From Gemmatimonadota bacterium (GTDB taxonomy: Bacteria > Gemmatimonadota > Gemmatimonadetes > Gemmatimonadales > Gemmatimonadaceae): a stretch of 6,609 nt of DNA. The stretch is from positions 1 through 6,609 of the forward strand of contig CANJOX010000182.1 of assembly GCA_947475795.1 (NCBI GenBank), written 5' to 3'. Position 1 is the first letter of the stretch. Each line of letters opens with the position of its first letter. Both the position numbers and the translations under genes were made by a program. Shown one piece after another: positions 1 to 6,403 of the stretch. The notes under the pieces were generated by a model. The model was given only the letters and a program-made list of their open reading frames with translations, searched no databases and was not told the origin of the DNA.

Positions 1-806
1 ATGTCGTCCGGGGCACTGGCGTGCCATTCGTCTTCGTCCACTCGGTCCATGCGTCAGCGTGGAGCATGGAGTGGCGCCACAACGTGCCGGCGCTCGCCGC
101 CCACGGGCGGTGCTTCGCCCTCGACCTGCTGGGCTTCGGCGCCTCCGACCGGCCGCCGGTGCACTACACCGCGGCCATGTATCTCGACCTCCTCGCCGAC
201 TTCCTGCGCGACGTGGTCGGTGAACCGGCGGTGCTCGTGGGCTCGTCGCTGGGCGGCACATACGCCATCGCCACCGCGGCCGCCCATCCGGCGCTCGTGC
301 GCGCGGTCTGCGCCATCGGTCCGGCGGGGGTCTCACGCCTGACCACCACCGGCGGCACCGCCGGCCGGCTGGTCGAGTCGCTCCTCCGGCGCCCCGTGGT
401 CGGGGCAGGGCTCTTCGGTGCCCTGGTCTCCCGCGCCAGCATCCGCTTTTTCCTGCGGGACATCTACGCCAACCGGGCCGCGCTCACCCCGGACACGATT
501 CAGCTGTTCTGGCAAAGCGCCCAACATCCCGCCGCGCGCTTCGCCCCGGCCGCCTTCGTCGGTATGCAGCTCAACTGCGACATCCGCGAGGCCCTGCCGG
601 CGCTGACCATGCCGGTCCTGCTCGCCTGGGGGGAAGCCGCCGTCCAGACCCCCCTCCGCGAGGCGGCGGTCGTGCGCCAGTTCACGCCGACGGCCGAATT
701 TGCGGTCTTGCCGGGCGGCGATCTCCCCCACGACGAGCACCCCGAGGCGTTCAACCGGGCCCTCGTGCGCTTCCTCACGGCGTCGGGCGTCACCCCCCGG
801 CACTGA
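1..806 (+). CDS. Alpha/beta-hydrolase-fold protein, 5'-partial, atypical catalytic residues
   Basis: The frame is open from base 3 to the TGA at 804-806. A GTG at 21 could start a 261-residue protein. However, the codons before it (VVRGTG) read like the usual strand-loop ahead of the first conserved beta strand, so the true start probably lies upstream of the window. Counting from the GTG at 21, the fold is recognisable: VFVHSVHAS (about 4-12, the oxyanion region, normally HG), DLLGFGASDRP (35-45), the nucleophile elbow GSSLGG with Ser76, an alpha-helical cap (about 105-185), and the C-terminal PVLLAWG strand (198-204) with LPHDEHPEAFNRALVRFL (235-252). The fold is clear, but the usual acid after WGE is Ala207 and the usual GH histidine is Asp234. 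I recall a bacterial subfamily with HS in place of HG and a similar LPHDE ending, so this may be a family trait rather than decay. Substrate unknown. It may be a non-hydrolytic member or use alternative residues such as His237. Confidence 0.85.
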   Translation, partial: VVRGTGVPFVFVHSVHASAWSMEWRHNVPALAAHGRCFALDLLGFGASDRPPVHYTAAMYLDLLADFLRDVVGEPAVLVGSSLGGTYAIATAAAHPALVRAVCAIGPAGVSRLTTTGGTAGRLVESLLRRPVVGAGLFGALVSRASIRFFLRDIYANRAALTPDTIQLFWQSAQHPAARFAPAAFVGMQLNCDIREALPALTMPVLLAWGEAAVQTPLREAAVVRQFTPTAEFAVLPGGDLPHDEHPEAFNRALVRFLTASGVTPRH

Positions 807-814
807 TACCCCCC

Positions 815-852
815 GGCGCTCGCCGCGCGGCCGGGCCGCCCCCGTCAGCGCC
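815..852. repeat. GC-rich inverted repeat after the hydrolase gene
   Basis: GGCGCT (815-820) is complementary to AGCGCC (847-852). Inside it, GCGGC (827-831) can pair with GCCGC (835-839) around a CGG loop. The structure starts 9 nt after the hydrolase stop codon, so it could slow or end transcription. It has no downstream T-tract, so it is not a textbook intrinsic terminator. In such GC-rich sequence a chance inverted repeat of this size is plausible. Confidence 0.35.
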
Positions 853-868
853 CCGCCCCGATCCGGCG

Positions 869-883
869 TATATTGCCCTCCCC
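869..883 (+). promoter_or_regulatory. Candidate -10 box just upstream of the MerR gene, possible leaderless start
   Basis: TATATT at 869-874 stands out in a run that is otherwise almost entirely G and C, and it lies 9 nt before the ATG at 884. A transcript starting about 7-10 nt after this box would begin at or next to the ATG. The bases between the box and the ATG are pyrimidine-rich and show no Shine-Dalgarno sequence. Both points suit a leaderless mRNA. No clear -35 hexamer is visible at the usual spacing. Confidence 0.4.
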
Positions 884-1429
884 ATGGCCGAGTCTCCCGT
901 ACCGCTCCTGCGCGCTCACGCGCGCCACGCTCCGTGGAATGCCCGCGGACTCGCAGCGCATGCCGCCGCACTGGTCGATTCCGCCGGCATGAAGCCGACG
1001 AACGCGTCGGCGCGCGCCATGCCCAGCGCGCGCGCGGTACGCTTTTACGTCGCAAACGGTCTGCTCGACCGTCCGGAAGGTGCCGGGACCGCCGCCACGT
1101 ACGGCTACCGGCATCTGCTACAACTGCTCGCCATCAAGATCCGTCAGCGCGAAGGCCAGACGCTCGACGCCATCAAGCTGGAGATGCGCGAAGTCACCGG
1201 CGACGCACTGGAACGGCGCGTCGCCGCATCGCTCGCTCCGGCGCTCGCGTTGCAGATGGAGGCCGGTGCCCCGAAGCAGAACGGCGTCTCCAGCTGGCGG
1301 CGCGTCCCGATCGCAGACGGTGTCGAGTTGCATGTGCGTGACGACTCGCCGGCCGCGCGTGACGACCTGCTCGTGTCACTGCGCGAGATGCTGCGAGGCA
1401 CACTCGGCCGGAACGACTTCGGGACCTGA
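884..1429 (+). CDS. MerR-family HTH transcriptional regulator
   Basis: A 181-residue protein with a MerR-type winged helix-turn-helix at about residues 46-102. The stretch includes SARAVRFYVANGLLDRPEG, a wing with ATYGYRHL, and LLAIKIRQREGQTLDAIKLEM, which matches the helix pattern of MerR DNA-binding domains. In place of the usual first residues there is a 45-residue extension holding WNARGLAAHAAALVDSAG. The C-terminal part (about 105-181) is short and has no cysteine. It is therefore not an obvious metal or thiol sensor of the MerR/CueR type, and its ligand is unknown. It ends with a small predicted beta segment (RVPIADGVELHVRDD) and a helix. The ATG at 884 is preferred over later ATGs at 989 and 1019 because the extension keeps the coding bias and the TATATT box fits it. 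The gene reads in the same direction as serA, 162 nt upstream, so control of itself or of the serine block is possible but not shown. Confidence 0.8.
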   Translation: MAESPVPLLRAHARHAPWNARGLAAHAAALVDSAGMKPTNASARAMPSARAVRFYVANGLLDRPEGAGTAATYGYRHLLQLLAIKIRQREGQTLDAIKLEMREVTGDALERRVAASLAPALALQMEAGAPKQNGVSSWRRVPIADGVELHVRDDSPAARDDLLVSLREMLRGTLGRNDFGT

Positions 1430-1459
1430 TCGTCACGCGTCGTCGTTGATCCCGGAGGA

Positions 1460-1501
1460 GAGCAGGCCCCACGCGGCCACTCCTGCTCCGGTGCCTGCTC
1501 C
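1460..1501 (+). repeat. CCTGCTCC direct repeat with an upstream complement
   Basis: CCTGCTCC occurs at 1482-1489 and again at 1494-1501, a 12-nt period. The upstream GAGCAGGC (1460-1467) pairs perfectly with GCCTGCTC (1493-1500), and its core AGCAGG can instead pair with CCTGCT at 1482-1487. The two pairings exclude each other. This could be an RNA element or a protein-binding site, or chance in GC-rich sequence. Confidence 0.4.
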
Positions 1502-1536
1502 CCCCGCTCGGCCCAACTCGGTTTCCACCCGGCGCA

Positions 1537-1563
1537 TTGCGGGGCCCGCTTCGGGCACCGCAG
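1537..1563 (+). promoter_or_regulatory. Stable hairpin in the serA leader
   Basis: GCGGGGCCC (1539-1547) pairs with GGGCACCGC (1553-1561) around a GCTTC loop, with a single G-A mismatch. A T-A pair (1538/1562) and a T-G pair (1537/1563) extend it. It ends 28 nt before the serA start codon. Pyrimidine-rich sequence with short T-runs follows only at 1572-1580, not directly after the stem, so a classic intrinsic terminator is doubtful. An attenuator, a processing site or a terminator for the MerR gene are all possible. Confidence 0.45.
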
Positions 1564-1591
1564 GGCGTGGCGTTTCCTTTCGTGTGCTCTC

Positions 1592-3196
1592 ATGACCTAT
1601 CGCGTTCTCGTCACCGACGATGTCGATCCCGAAGGACTGGCGCTCCTGGCCGCTGAGCCGGAGCTGCTCGTCGATGAGGTCCCCACGCTGCCCAAGGACG
1701 AACTGCTCCGGCGGATCGGCGACTATGACGCCATCGTCGGGCGGAGCGCCACGAAGATCTCCGCCGAATTGCTGCACGCCGCGAAGAAGCTCCGCGTCGT
1801 GGGCCGCGCCGGTGTGGGCGTCGACAACATCGCGCTCGACGTCGCCACCGATCTCGGTGTGGCAATCATCAATGCACCGGCCGGCAACACCGTCGCCGTG
1901 GCCGAGCTCTTCTTCGGCACCGTGATCGGCTTGCTCCGGCAACTGCCGGCCGCCGCGCAGTCCATGACGAACGGCAAGTGGGACCGCGCGCAGTTCATGG
2001 GGCGCGAGCTCAAGGGCAAGACGCTGGGCATTGTCGGTCTCGGTCGCATCGGCAGCGAAGTCGCGCTGCGCGCCCACGCCTTCGGCATGACGGTCGTGGC
2101 CTTCGATCCGTACATCGCCGACGAGCGCTTCACGGCGCTGCGCGTGCGCCGCGCCCCGTCGCTCGATACCCTGATCGCCGAGAGCAACGTGCTCACCATG
2201 CATGTGCCGCTCAACGACGAAACCCGCGGCATGATCGGCAAGCGTGAACTTGGTCGCCTCCCCAACCGCTCGGTCGTTGTCAACATGGCGCGCGGCGGGA
2301 TCGTCGAGGAAACGGCGCTGCTGGCCGCACTCGAGGCCGACCAGCTGCGCGGCGCCGTGCTCGATGTCTTCACCGCCGAGCCGCTCGCCGCCGATTCACC
2401 GTTGCGCACCGCGCCCAACCTGCTGCTCACGCCGCACCTCGGCGCCAACACCGTGGAAGCGCAGCGTAACGTGTCGCGCGATGTGTGCCTTGCCGTCCGC
2501 GATGCCTTGCTCCATAACGATCTCTCGAAGTCGATCAACGTGGCGGGTGGCACCGGCGAGTGGGGTGACCTGCAGGCCGCTATGCTCGTGGCGCGCCGCG
2601 CCGCCGCCGTGGCACGGGCCGTGCTCGCCGATCAGGGAATGCGCGCAGTGCGGCGCCTCGCGCTGCGCATCGGCCCCGATCTCGCCCACGGCGCCGGACC
2701 GCTGCTCGCGGCCGCCGCCGCCGGCGTACTCGAAGGCGTCATCGAATCCGACCGCCTCAATCTCATCAACGCGCGCAGTCTCGCCGAAGCACGCGGGCTC
2801 GAACTCTCGGTCGGCGAATCGTCGGAACTCGGACCGCGCGGCATCGAGGTGGCACTCGCCGGCGGGATGCAGCAGCTGGCGGTGGCCGGTGCCGCGCCCG
2901 ACGGCAGCACGCCCCGGCTCACCCGCATCGGCTCGTTCCACGTGGACGTGAATCCGAAGCAGACGCTGCTCATTCTCACCAACCACGACGTGCCCGGTGT
3001 GATCGGCCGCGTCGGCACGTTGCTCGGCGAACGACGGGTGAACATCGCCGAGTATCATCAGGCGCGACTCGCGCAGGGTGGCGATGCGCTGGCCGCGATC
3101 TCCGTCGACGGCACGGTGAGCGAAGAAACACGTCGCGCCTTGCTCGAGCTGCCGGATGTCATCACGGCCAGCGTCGCGCATTTCCGTTCCGAATAG
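1592..3196 (+). CDS. serA: D-3-phosphoglycerate dehydrogenase, long form with ACT domain
   Basis: The product catalyses the first committed step of serine synthesis, NAD-dependent oxidation of 3-phosphoglycerate to 3-phosphohydroxypyruvate, in the cytoplasm. The 534-residue length matches the long (type I) form. The N-terminal substrate domain includes GRAGVGVDNI (71-80). The Rossmann NAD-binding motif is GLGRIG (149-154). The catalytic residues of the D-2-hydroxyacid dehydrogenase family are present: Arg234 in NMARGG, Glu263 in TAEP and His282 in PHLGA. The intervening domain (about 320-450) is typical of long SerA proteins, and the C-terminal ACT domain (about 459-531) contains DVPGVIGRVGTLLGERRVNI. 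ACT domains in this family usually mediate feedback inhibition by serine, so allosteric control is likely. The ATG at 1592 fits the family N-terminus (YRVLVTDD), although no Shine-Dalgarno is visible. It is the first gene of the four-gene serine block. Confidence 0.97.
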   Translation: MTYRVLVTDDVDPEGLALLAAEPELLVDEVPTLPKDELLRRIGDYDAIVGRSATKISAELLHAAKKLRVVGRAGVGVDNIALDVATDLGVAIINAPAGNTVAVAELFFGTVIGLLRQLPAAAQSMTNGKWDRAQFMGRELKGKTLGIVGLGRIGSEVALRAHAFGMTVVAFDPYIADERFTALRVRRAPSLDTLIAESNVLTMHVPLNDETRGMIGKRELGRLPNRSVVVNMARGGIVEETALLAALEADQLRGAVLDVFTAEPLAADSPLRTAPNLLLTPHLGANTVEAQRNVSRDVCLAVRDALLHNDLSKSINVAGGTGEWGDLQAAMLVARRAAAVARAVLADQGMRAVRRLALRIGPDLAHGAGPLLAAAAAGVLEGVIESDRLNLINARSLAEARGLELSVGESSELGPRGIEVALAGGMQQLAVAGAAPDGSTPRLTRIGSFHVDVNPKQTLLILTNHDVPGVIGRVGTLLGERRVNIAEYHQARLAQGGDALAAISVDGTVSEETRRALLELPDVITASVAHFRSE

Positions 3197-3209
3197 AGGC
3201 GCGACTGTC

Positions 3210-4601
3210 ATGAGCCTCGCCGGCCGCGTCACCACCACCGACCTCGACATCCGCCGCGCCTTCGCCCACGACGCGTCGGGGCTCGAAATGATCCCCGACG
3301 CGGTGGCGCGCCCCACCGACATCGCGGAAGTCGCCGACCTCCTGCGCGACGCCACGGCCACGCGCACCACGGTCACGGCGGCCGGATGGCAGTCCAGCAC
3401 CACGGGCGCATCGATCACGGACCGGGGGCTGCTGATGTCGCTGCGCGGCCTCGCCCACATTGGGGAGGTCGACACGGACACGCGCACCATCCGCGTCGGC
3501 CCCGGCGCCATCGTGGCGGATGTGCGGCGTGCCGCGGAGTCAGCCGGGCTGCTCTTCGCACCCGACCCCACGAGCGAGGAAGAGTCCACGATCGGCGGCG
3601 CCATTGCGTGCAACGCCTCGGGGGCGCGCTCGCTGCGCTACGGTGCCACGCGCCCGCACGTACGCGCGCTCACGGTCCTCCTGGCCAGCGGCGAACGGCT
3701 CGACGTGCGGCGCCCCGCGCTGGAGAAGAACACCGTGGGCTATCCCATTGCGCACGATCCGGTCGATTGGTTCGTGGGCAGTGAAGGCACCCTCGGCATC
3801 GTCGTCGAGGCCGAACTCGCGCTGCATCCGCTGCCGGCGCAGGTGCTTGGCCTCATGGTGCCCTTCGATCGCGAAGCCGATGCGCTGGCCTTCGTGGTGG
3901 CGGCGCGGCGTTCACCGGCTGTGCATCCGCGCTGCCTCGAATTCTTCGATCGCGGCGCCATGGATATTGCACGTGCCGCCGAGGGGAGCACCGCGTGGGC
4001 CACCGGCGCGACGGCCATGGTGTACGTCGAGGAGACGGGCGCCGACGAAGCACACCCCGGTGACGAACTGCCGCTCGAAGCGTGGCTCGAACTCGCCGAT
4101 GCACACAATGCCGCCAGCAGCGACATCCGGGTGTACGACTCACCGACCGCGCTGCGCGACGCACGTCGCCTGCGCCATGCGGTGCCGGCCACGATGAACG
4201 AGCGCGGCGCCGCACGGCGGCCGTTCGGCGGTCGCAAGGTCAGCACCGACTGGGCCGTGCCCTATCCGCGGCTCGCCGACGCGCTGCACATCGCGCGTGG
4301 CTTCGCTGCGGAGGCGGGGATCACGTCGGGCATCGCGTATGGACACGCGGGCAACGGCCATCCGCATCAGAATTTCATCGCGCAGGATGCCGACGAGCTG
4401 CACCGCATCGAGCGCGTGGTGGAAGCCACGCTGCGCGAAGTGATCGCCATGGGAGGCACCGTGGCGGCCGAACATGGTATCGGAAAACTCAAGCGTCGCT
4501 GGCTGCCCATGCAGGCCAGCGACGCGCAGCAGCGGGTGATGCGCGCGATCAAGCAGGAGTTCGATCCGCTCGCGCTGCTCGCGCCCGGCAACGTGCTGTG
4601 A
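3210..4601 (+). CDS. FAD-linked 2-hydroxyacid dehydrogenase, GlcD/D-2-hydroxyglutarate dehydrogenase type
   Basis: A 463-residue flavoprotein of the VAO/PCMH fold that oxidises a 2-hydroxyacid to a 2-oxoacid. The FAD-binding half shows AAGWQSSTTGAS (58-69), VGPGAIVADVR (96-106), PDPTSEEESTIGGAIACNASG (about 118-138), EKNTVGY (172-178) and GSEGTLGIVVEAEL (190-203). The C-terminal oxidase half shows YGHAGNGHPH (377-386), whose histidines match the metal/substrate site of GlcD and D2HGDH enzymes, then EHGIGKLKRR (421-430) and a LAPGNVL ending. The ATG at 3210 is chosen because AGAGG (3195-3199) precedes it by 10 nt and it lies 13 nt after the serA stop; an ATG at 3156 would overlap serA by 41 nt and add residues unlike the family. 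The position between serA and a serB-like gene favours D-2-hydroxyglutarate as substrate, but D-lactate or glycolate are possible. No iron-sulfur (GlcF-like) domain or gene is seen, so the electron acceptor is unclear. Confidence 0.88.
   Translation: MSLAGRVTTTDLDIRRAFAHDASGLEMIPDAVARPTDIAEVADLLRDATATRTTVTAAGWQSSTTGASITDRGLLMSLRGLAHIGEVDTDTRTIRVGPGAIVADVRRAAESAGLLFAPDPTSEEESTIGGAIACNASGARSLRYGATRPHVRALTVLLASGERLDVRRPALEKNTVGYPIAHDPVDWFVGSEGTLGIVVEAELALHPLPAQVLGLMVPFDREADALAFVVAARRSPAVHPRCLEFFDRGAMDIARAAEGSTAWATGATAMVYVEETGADEAHPGDELPLEAWLELADAHNAASSDIRVYDSPTALRDARRLRHAVPATMNERGAARRPFGGRKVSTDWAVPYPRLADALHIARGFAAEAGITSGIAYGHAGNGHPHQNFIAQDADELHRIERVVEATLREVIAMGGTVAAEHGIGKLKRRWLPMQASDAQQRVMRAIKQEFDPLALLAPGNVL
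4598..4601 (+). promoter_or_regulatory. GTGA stop/start overlap
   Basis: The TGA of the FAD dehydrogenase (4599-4601) overlaps the proposed GTG start of the phosphatase (4598-4600). No strong Shine-Dalgarno lies just upstream. Translation of the phosphatase therefore probably depends on ribosomes finishing the flavoprotein, which would tie the output of the two enzymes together. Confidence 0.6.
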
Positions 4602-5296
4602 GCCACGCCACCGCACCCGCCGCGGTCAATCTCGACCGTCCGCGCTTTCGGTCGGTCATCCTCGATGTTGACTCCACCGTGTGCGACATCGAAGGCATCG
4701 ATTGGCTGGCCGCGCGGCGCGACCCGGAGACGGCGCGCGAGAGCGAAGCGCTCACCGCGCAGGCGATGGCCGGCGAGATCCCGATCGAGGCGGTGTACAC
4801 GCGTCGCCTGCAACGCATCCGCCCCACGGACGACGAACTGCTGGCGCTGGCCCACGCGTACCGCGCCGCACTGCAACCCGGCGCCACGGAACTCATCGCG
4901 GCACTGCAGCGCGCCGGGGTGCAGGTGCATCTGCTCAGCGGCGGGCTGCGCCGCGCCATCGCGCCGGTCGCCGAGCAGCTGGGCCTGCCCACCGATCGCG
5001 TGCACGCCGTCGCACTCGCGCGCGATACCGACGGCACCATGAGCCTGCTCGATGGGGACCAGCCCCTCGCCACGCAGCGCGGAAAGCCGCTTATCGTACA
5101 GCAGCTCGCGCTGGCCACCCCCAGCGTCATGATCGGCGACGGCTCCACCGATGCCGCCGTGCGCGGGGTTGTGACAAATTTCATCGCGTACACCGGGGTC
5201 GCGCACCGGGAGCACGTGGTGGCCGTGGCCGATGCTGTCGCGGACAGCTTCGCCGCCCTGTATCCGCTGCTCTTTCATCCCGTCTCCTCGAGGTAA
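4598..5296 (+). CDS. serB: HAD-family phosphoserine phosphatase-like protein
   Basis: A 232-residue single-domain HAD phosphatase, likely to hydrolyse O-phospho-L-serine to L-serine. Motif I is DVDST with nucleophile Asp23 and general acid Asp25, followed by CDIEGIDWLA, where Glu32 matches the substrate-binding glutamate of SerB. Motif II is Ser114 in LLSGG, motif III is Lys163 in GKP, and motif IV is GDGSTD (180-185), close to the GDGxTD form of eukaryotic and plant-type enzymes. The helical cap lies between motifs I and II. There is no N-terminal ACT domain, unlike some longer SerB proteins. The frame is open further upstream, to 4082, but that part overlaps the preceding gene. The GTG at 4598 overlaps the previous TGA as GTGA, the expected layout for translational coupling. 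The context (serA upstream, class V aminotransferase downstream) strongly supports the serine role. A related phosphatase specificity, such as homoserine phosphate, is the main alternative. Confidence 0.88.
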   Translation: MSHATAPAAVNLDRPRFRSVILDVDSTVCDIEGIDWLAARRDPETARESEALTAQAMAGEIPIEAVYTRRLQRIRPTDDELLALAHAYRAALQPGATELIAALQRAGVQVHLLSGGLRRAIAPVAEQLGLPTDRVHAVALARDTDGTMSLLDGDQPLATQRGKPLIVQQLALATPSVMIGDGSTDAAVRGVVTNFIAYTGVAHREHVVAVADAVADSFAALYPLLFHPVSSR

Positions 5297-5302
5297 CGCG
5301 CG
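5290..5302 (+). promoter_or_regulatory. Shine-Dalgarno of the aminotransferase gene overlapping the upstream stop
   Basis: GAGGT at 5290-5294 lies 8 nt before the ATG at 5303 and runs into the TAA (5294-5296) of the phosphatase gene. It is the best ribosome-binding site in the window and fixes the start of the aminotransferase. Confidence 0.65.
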
Positions 5303-6400
5303 ATGTCCGAGTTCGGCACGTTCTTCCTCCCCGGCCCCACCGAAGTCCGGCGTGAGCTCCTCGAAGCGATGCTGGCCCCGATGCTGCCACACCGCGGCGC
5401 CGTGTTCGAAGCGCTCTTCGCCCGCATCCAGCACGGATTACGTCCGGTGTTCCGGACCACGCGCCCGGTCTACGTCTCCAGTTCGTCCGCAACCGGACTC
5501 ATGGAAGCGGCCATCCGCTGCGCAACGCCGGGGCCGATTCTCTCAATGGTCAACGGCGCCTTCAGTGAGCGCTTCGCCAACATCGCGCAGGCGTGCGGCC
5601 GCGAGACGCGCGTGATCGGCGGCGACTGGCATCAGGCAGTACCGCTGGAGGTCGTCGAGCGCGCGCTGCGCGAGCAGCACTTCGCGGCGATCACGGTGGT
5701 CCACTCCGAGACGAGCACGGGCACGCTGACCTCGCTCCCCGACCTGGCCGCTCTCGCGCATCGCTACGACACCGCGGTGTTGGTGGACTCGGTGACCGGG
5801 CTGGGCGGGGTACCGGTTGAAACCGACGCGTGGGAGCTCGACTTCGTGCTCACCGGCTCCCAGAAGGCGCTCGCCTTGCCTCCCGGTCTCGCCTTCGGCG
5901 TGGCGTCCGCGCGCTACATCGCCCAGGCCGGACAGGCCACCGCGCGCGGACTTTATTTCGATCTGGTCGAATTCGAGGAGTTCGTCCACAAGAACCAGAC
6001 ACCGAGCACCCCGGCCATCTCATTGCTGTATGCCACGGCCGTGCAGGGCGAGTACATCGCGCGTGAAACGATCGAAGGGCGCTGGGCGCGCCACGCCGAG
6101 ATGGCCCGGATGACCCAGGCGTGGGTCCGCACCCTGCGTGACGAGACCGGCCACCCCTTCTGCGTCTACGCACCCGAAGGTGCCCGCAGCACCACCGTCA
6201 CCGCCGTCGCCCTGCCGCCCGTACTCAACGGCGACGACATCGTGAAGGGCGTGGCGAAGCGTGGCTTCGTGATCGGTAGCGGCTACGGCAAACTCAAGCG
6301 CAGCACCGTGCGCATCGGCCACATGGGTGACCACACCCCCGACCGGCTCGCGCTGTGCCTCGACGCCACCACCGACACCATTCGCGAGTTGCTGAAGTAG
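5303..6400 (+). CDS. Class V PLP-dependent aminotransferase, probable phosphoserine aminotransferase role
   Basis: A 365-residue fold-type I, class V aminotransferase of the alanine-glyoxylate/serine-pyruvate type. The N-terminal FLPGPTEVRRELLEAM (8-23) is the usual opening. SSSSATGLMEAA (59-70) binds the PLP phosphate, HSETSTGTL (134-142) is conserved, Asp162 in VDSVTGLGG contacts the PLP ring nitrogen, and Lys188 in TGSQKALALPPG is the Schiff-base lysine. The C-terminal part holds GFVIGSGYGKLKRSTVRIGHMG (about 321-342). It is not the classical SerC sequence type. Its place after serA and a serB-like gene makes it the best candidate for transaminating 3-phosphohydroxypyruvate with glutamate. 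In Thermotoga and some archaea, as I recall, a class V enzyme of this kind is likewise linked to serA. Serine-glyoxylate or alanine-glyoxylate activity is the main alternative. The start has a GAGGT site 8 nt upstream and lies 6 nt after the phosphatase stop. Confidence 0.9.
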   Translation: MSEFGTFFLPGPTEVRRELLEAMLAPMLPHRGAVFEALFARIQHGLRPVFRTTRPVYVSSSSATGLMEAAIRCATPGPILSMVNGAFSERFANIAQACGRETRVIGGDWHQAVPLEVVERALREQHFAAITVVHSETSTGTLTSLPDLAALAHRYDTAVLVDSVTGLGGVPVETDAWELDFVLTGSQKALALPPGLAFGVASARYIAQAGQATARGLYFDLVEFEEFVHKNQTPSTPAISLLYATAVQGEYIARETIEGRWARHAEMARMTQAWVRTLRDETGHPFCVYAPEGARSTTVTAVALPPVLNGDDIVKGVAKRGFVIGSGYGKLKRSTVRIGHMGDHTPDRLALCLDATTDTIRELLK

Positions 6401-6403
6401 ATC

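Larger units (their letters stand above)
1430..1591 (+). promoter_or_regulatory. Non-coding leader between the MerR gene and serA
   Basis: These 162 nt are the longest gap between genes in the window. I see no convincing coding frame and no clear -10/-35 pair. No Shine-Dalgarno sequence precedes the serA ATG; the bases before it are TGTGCTCTC. The stretch holds two possible RNA structures, listed separately: competing pairings at 1460-1501 and a strong hairpin at 1537-1563. It may be a long serA 5' leader, a read-through segment from the regulator gene, or both. Confidence 0.45.

Noticed and set aside
1..342. The 113-codon frame starting at base 1
   Set aside because: Serine-, arginine- and proline-rich translation in a shifted frame of the hydrolase gene, with no domain.
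333..1055. A 240-codon - strand frame spanning the hydrolase-MerR gap
   Set aside because: Arginine- and glycine-rich translation typical of a shadow frame; it overlaps two better-supported genes.
1430..1591. A T-box or known riboswitch controlling serA
   Set aside because: I could not find a convincing T-box motif or any riboswitch core that I recognise; only generic hairpins are supported.
3156..3209. Earlier ATG for the flavoenzyme at 3156
   Set aside because: It overlaps the serA ACT-domain end, whose coding is clear, and lacks a ribosome-binding site, whereas the ATG at 3210 has AGAGG upstream.
2396..3613. A 405-codon open frame on the - strand across the end of serA and the start of the flavoenzyme gene
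   Set aside because: It is antisense to two genes with clear catalytic motifs, has no recognisable domain, and long antisense open frames are expected in GC-rich coding DNA.
4082..4597. Upstream extension of the phosphatase frame, which would give a 404-residue protein
   Set aside because: The extra residues are arginine-rich, resemble no domain, and overlap the conserved C-terminal half of the flavoenzyme; the GTG at 4598 explains the layout better.
4367..5434. A 355-codon open frame on the - strand opposite the phosphatase gene
   Set aside because: Low-complexity, histidine- and glycine-rich translation with no domain, fully antisense to a gene with all four HAD motifs.
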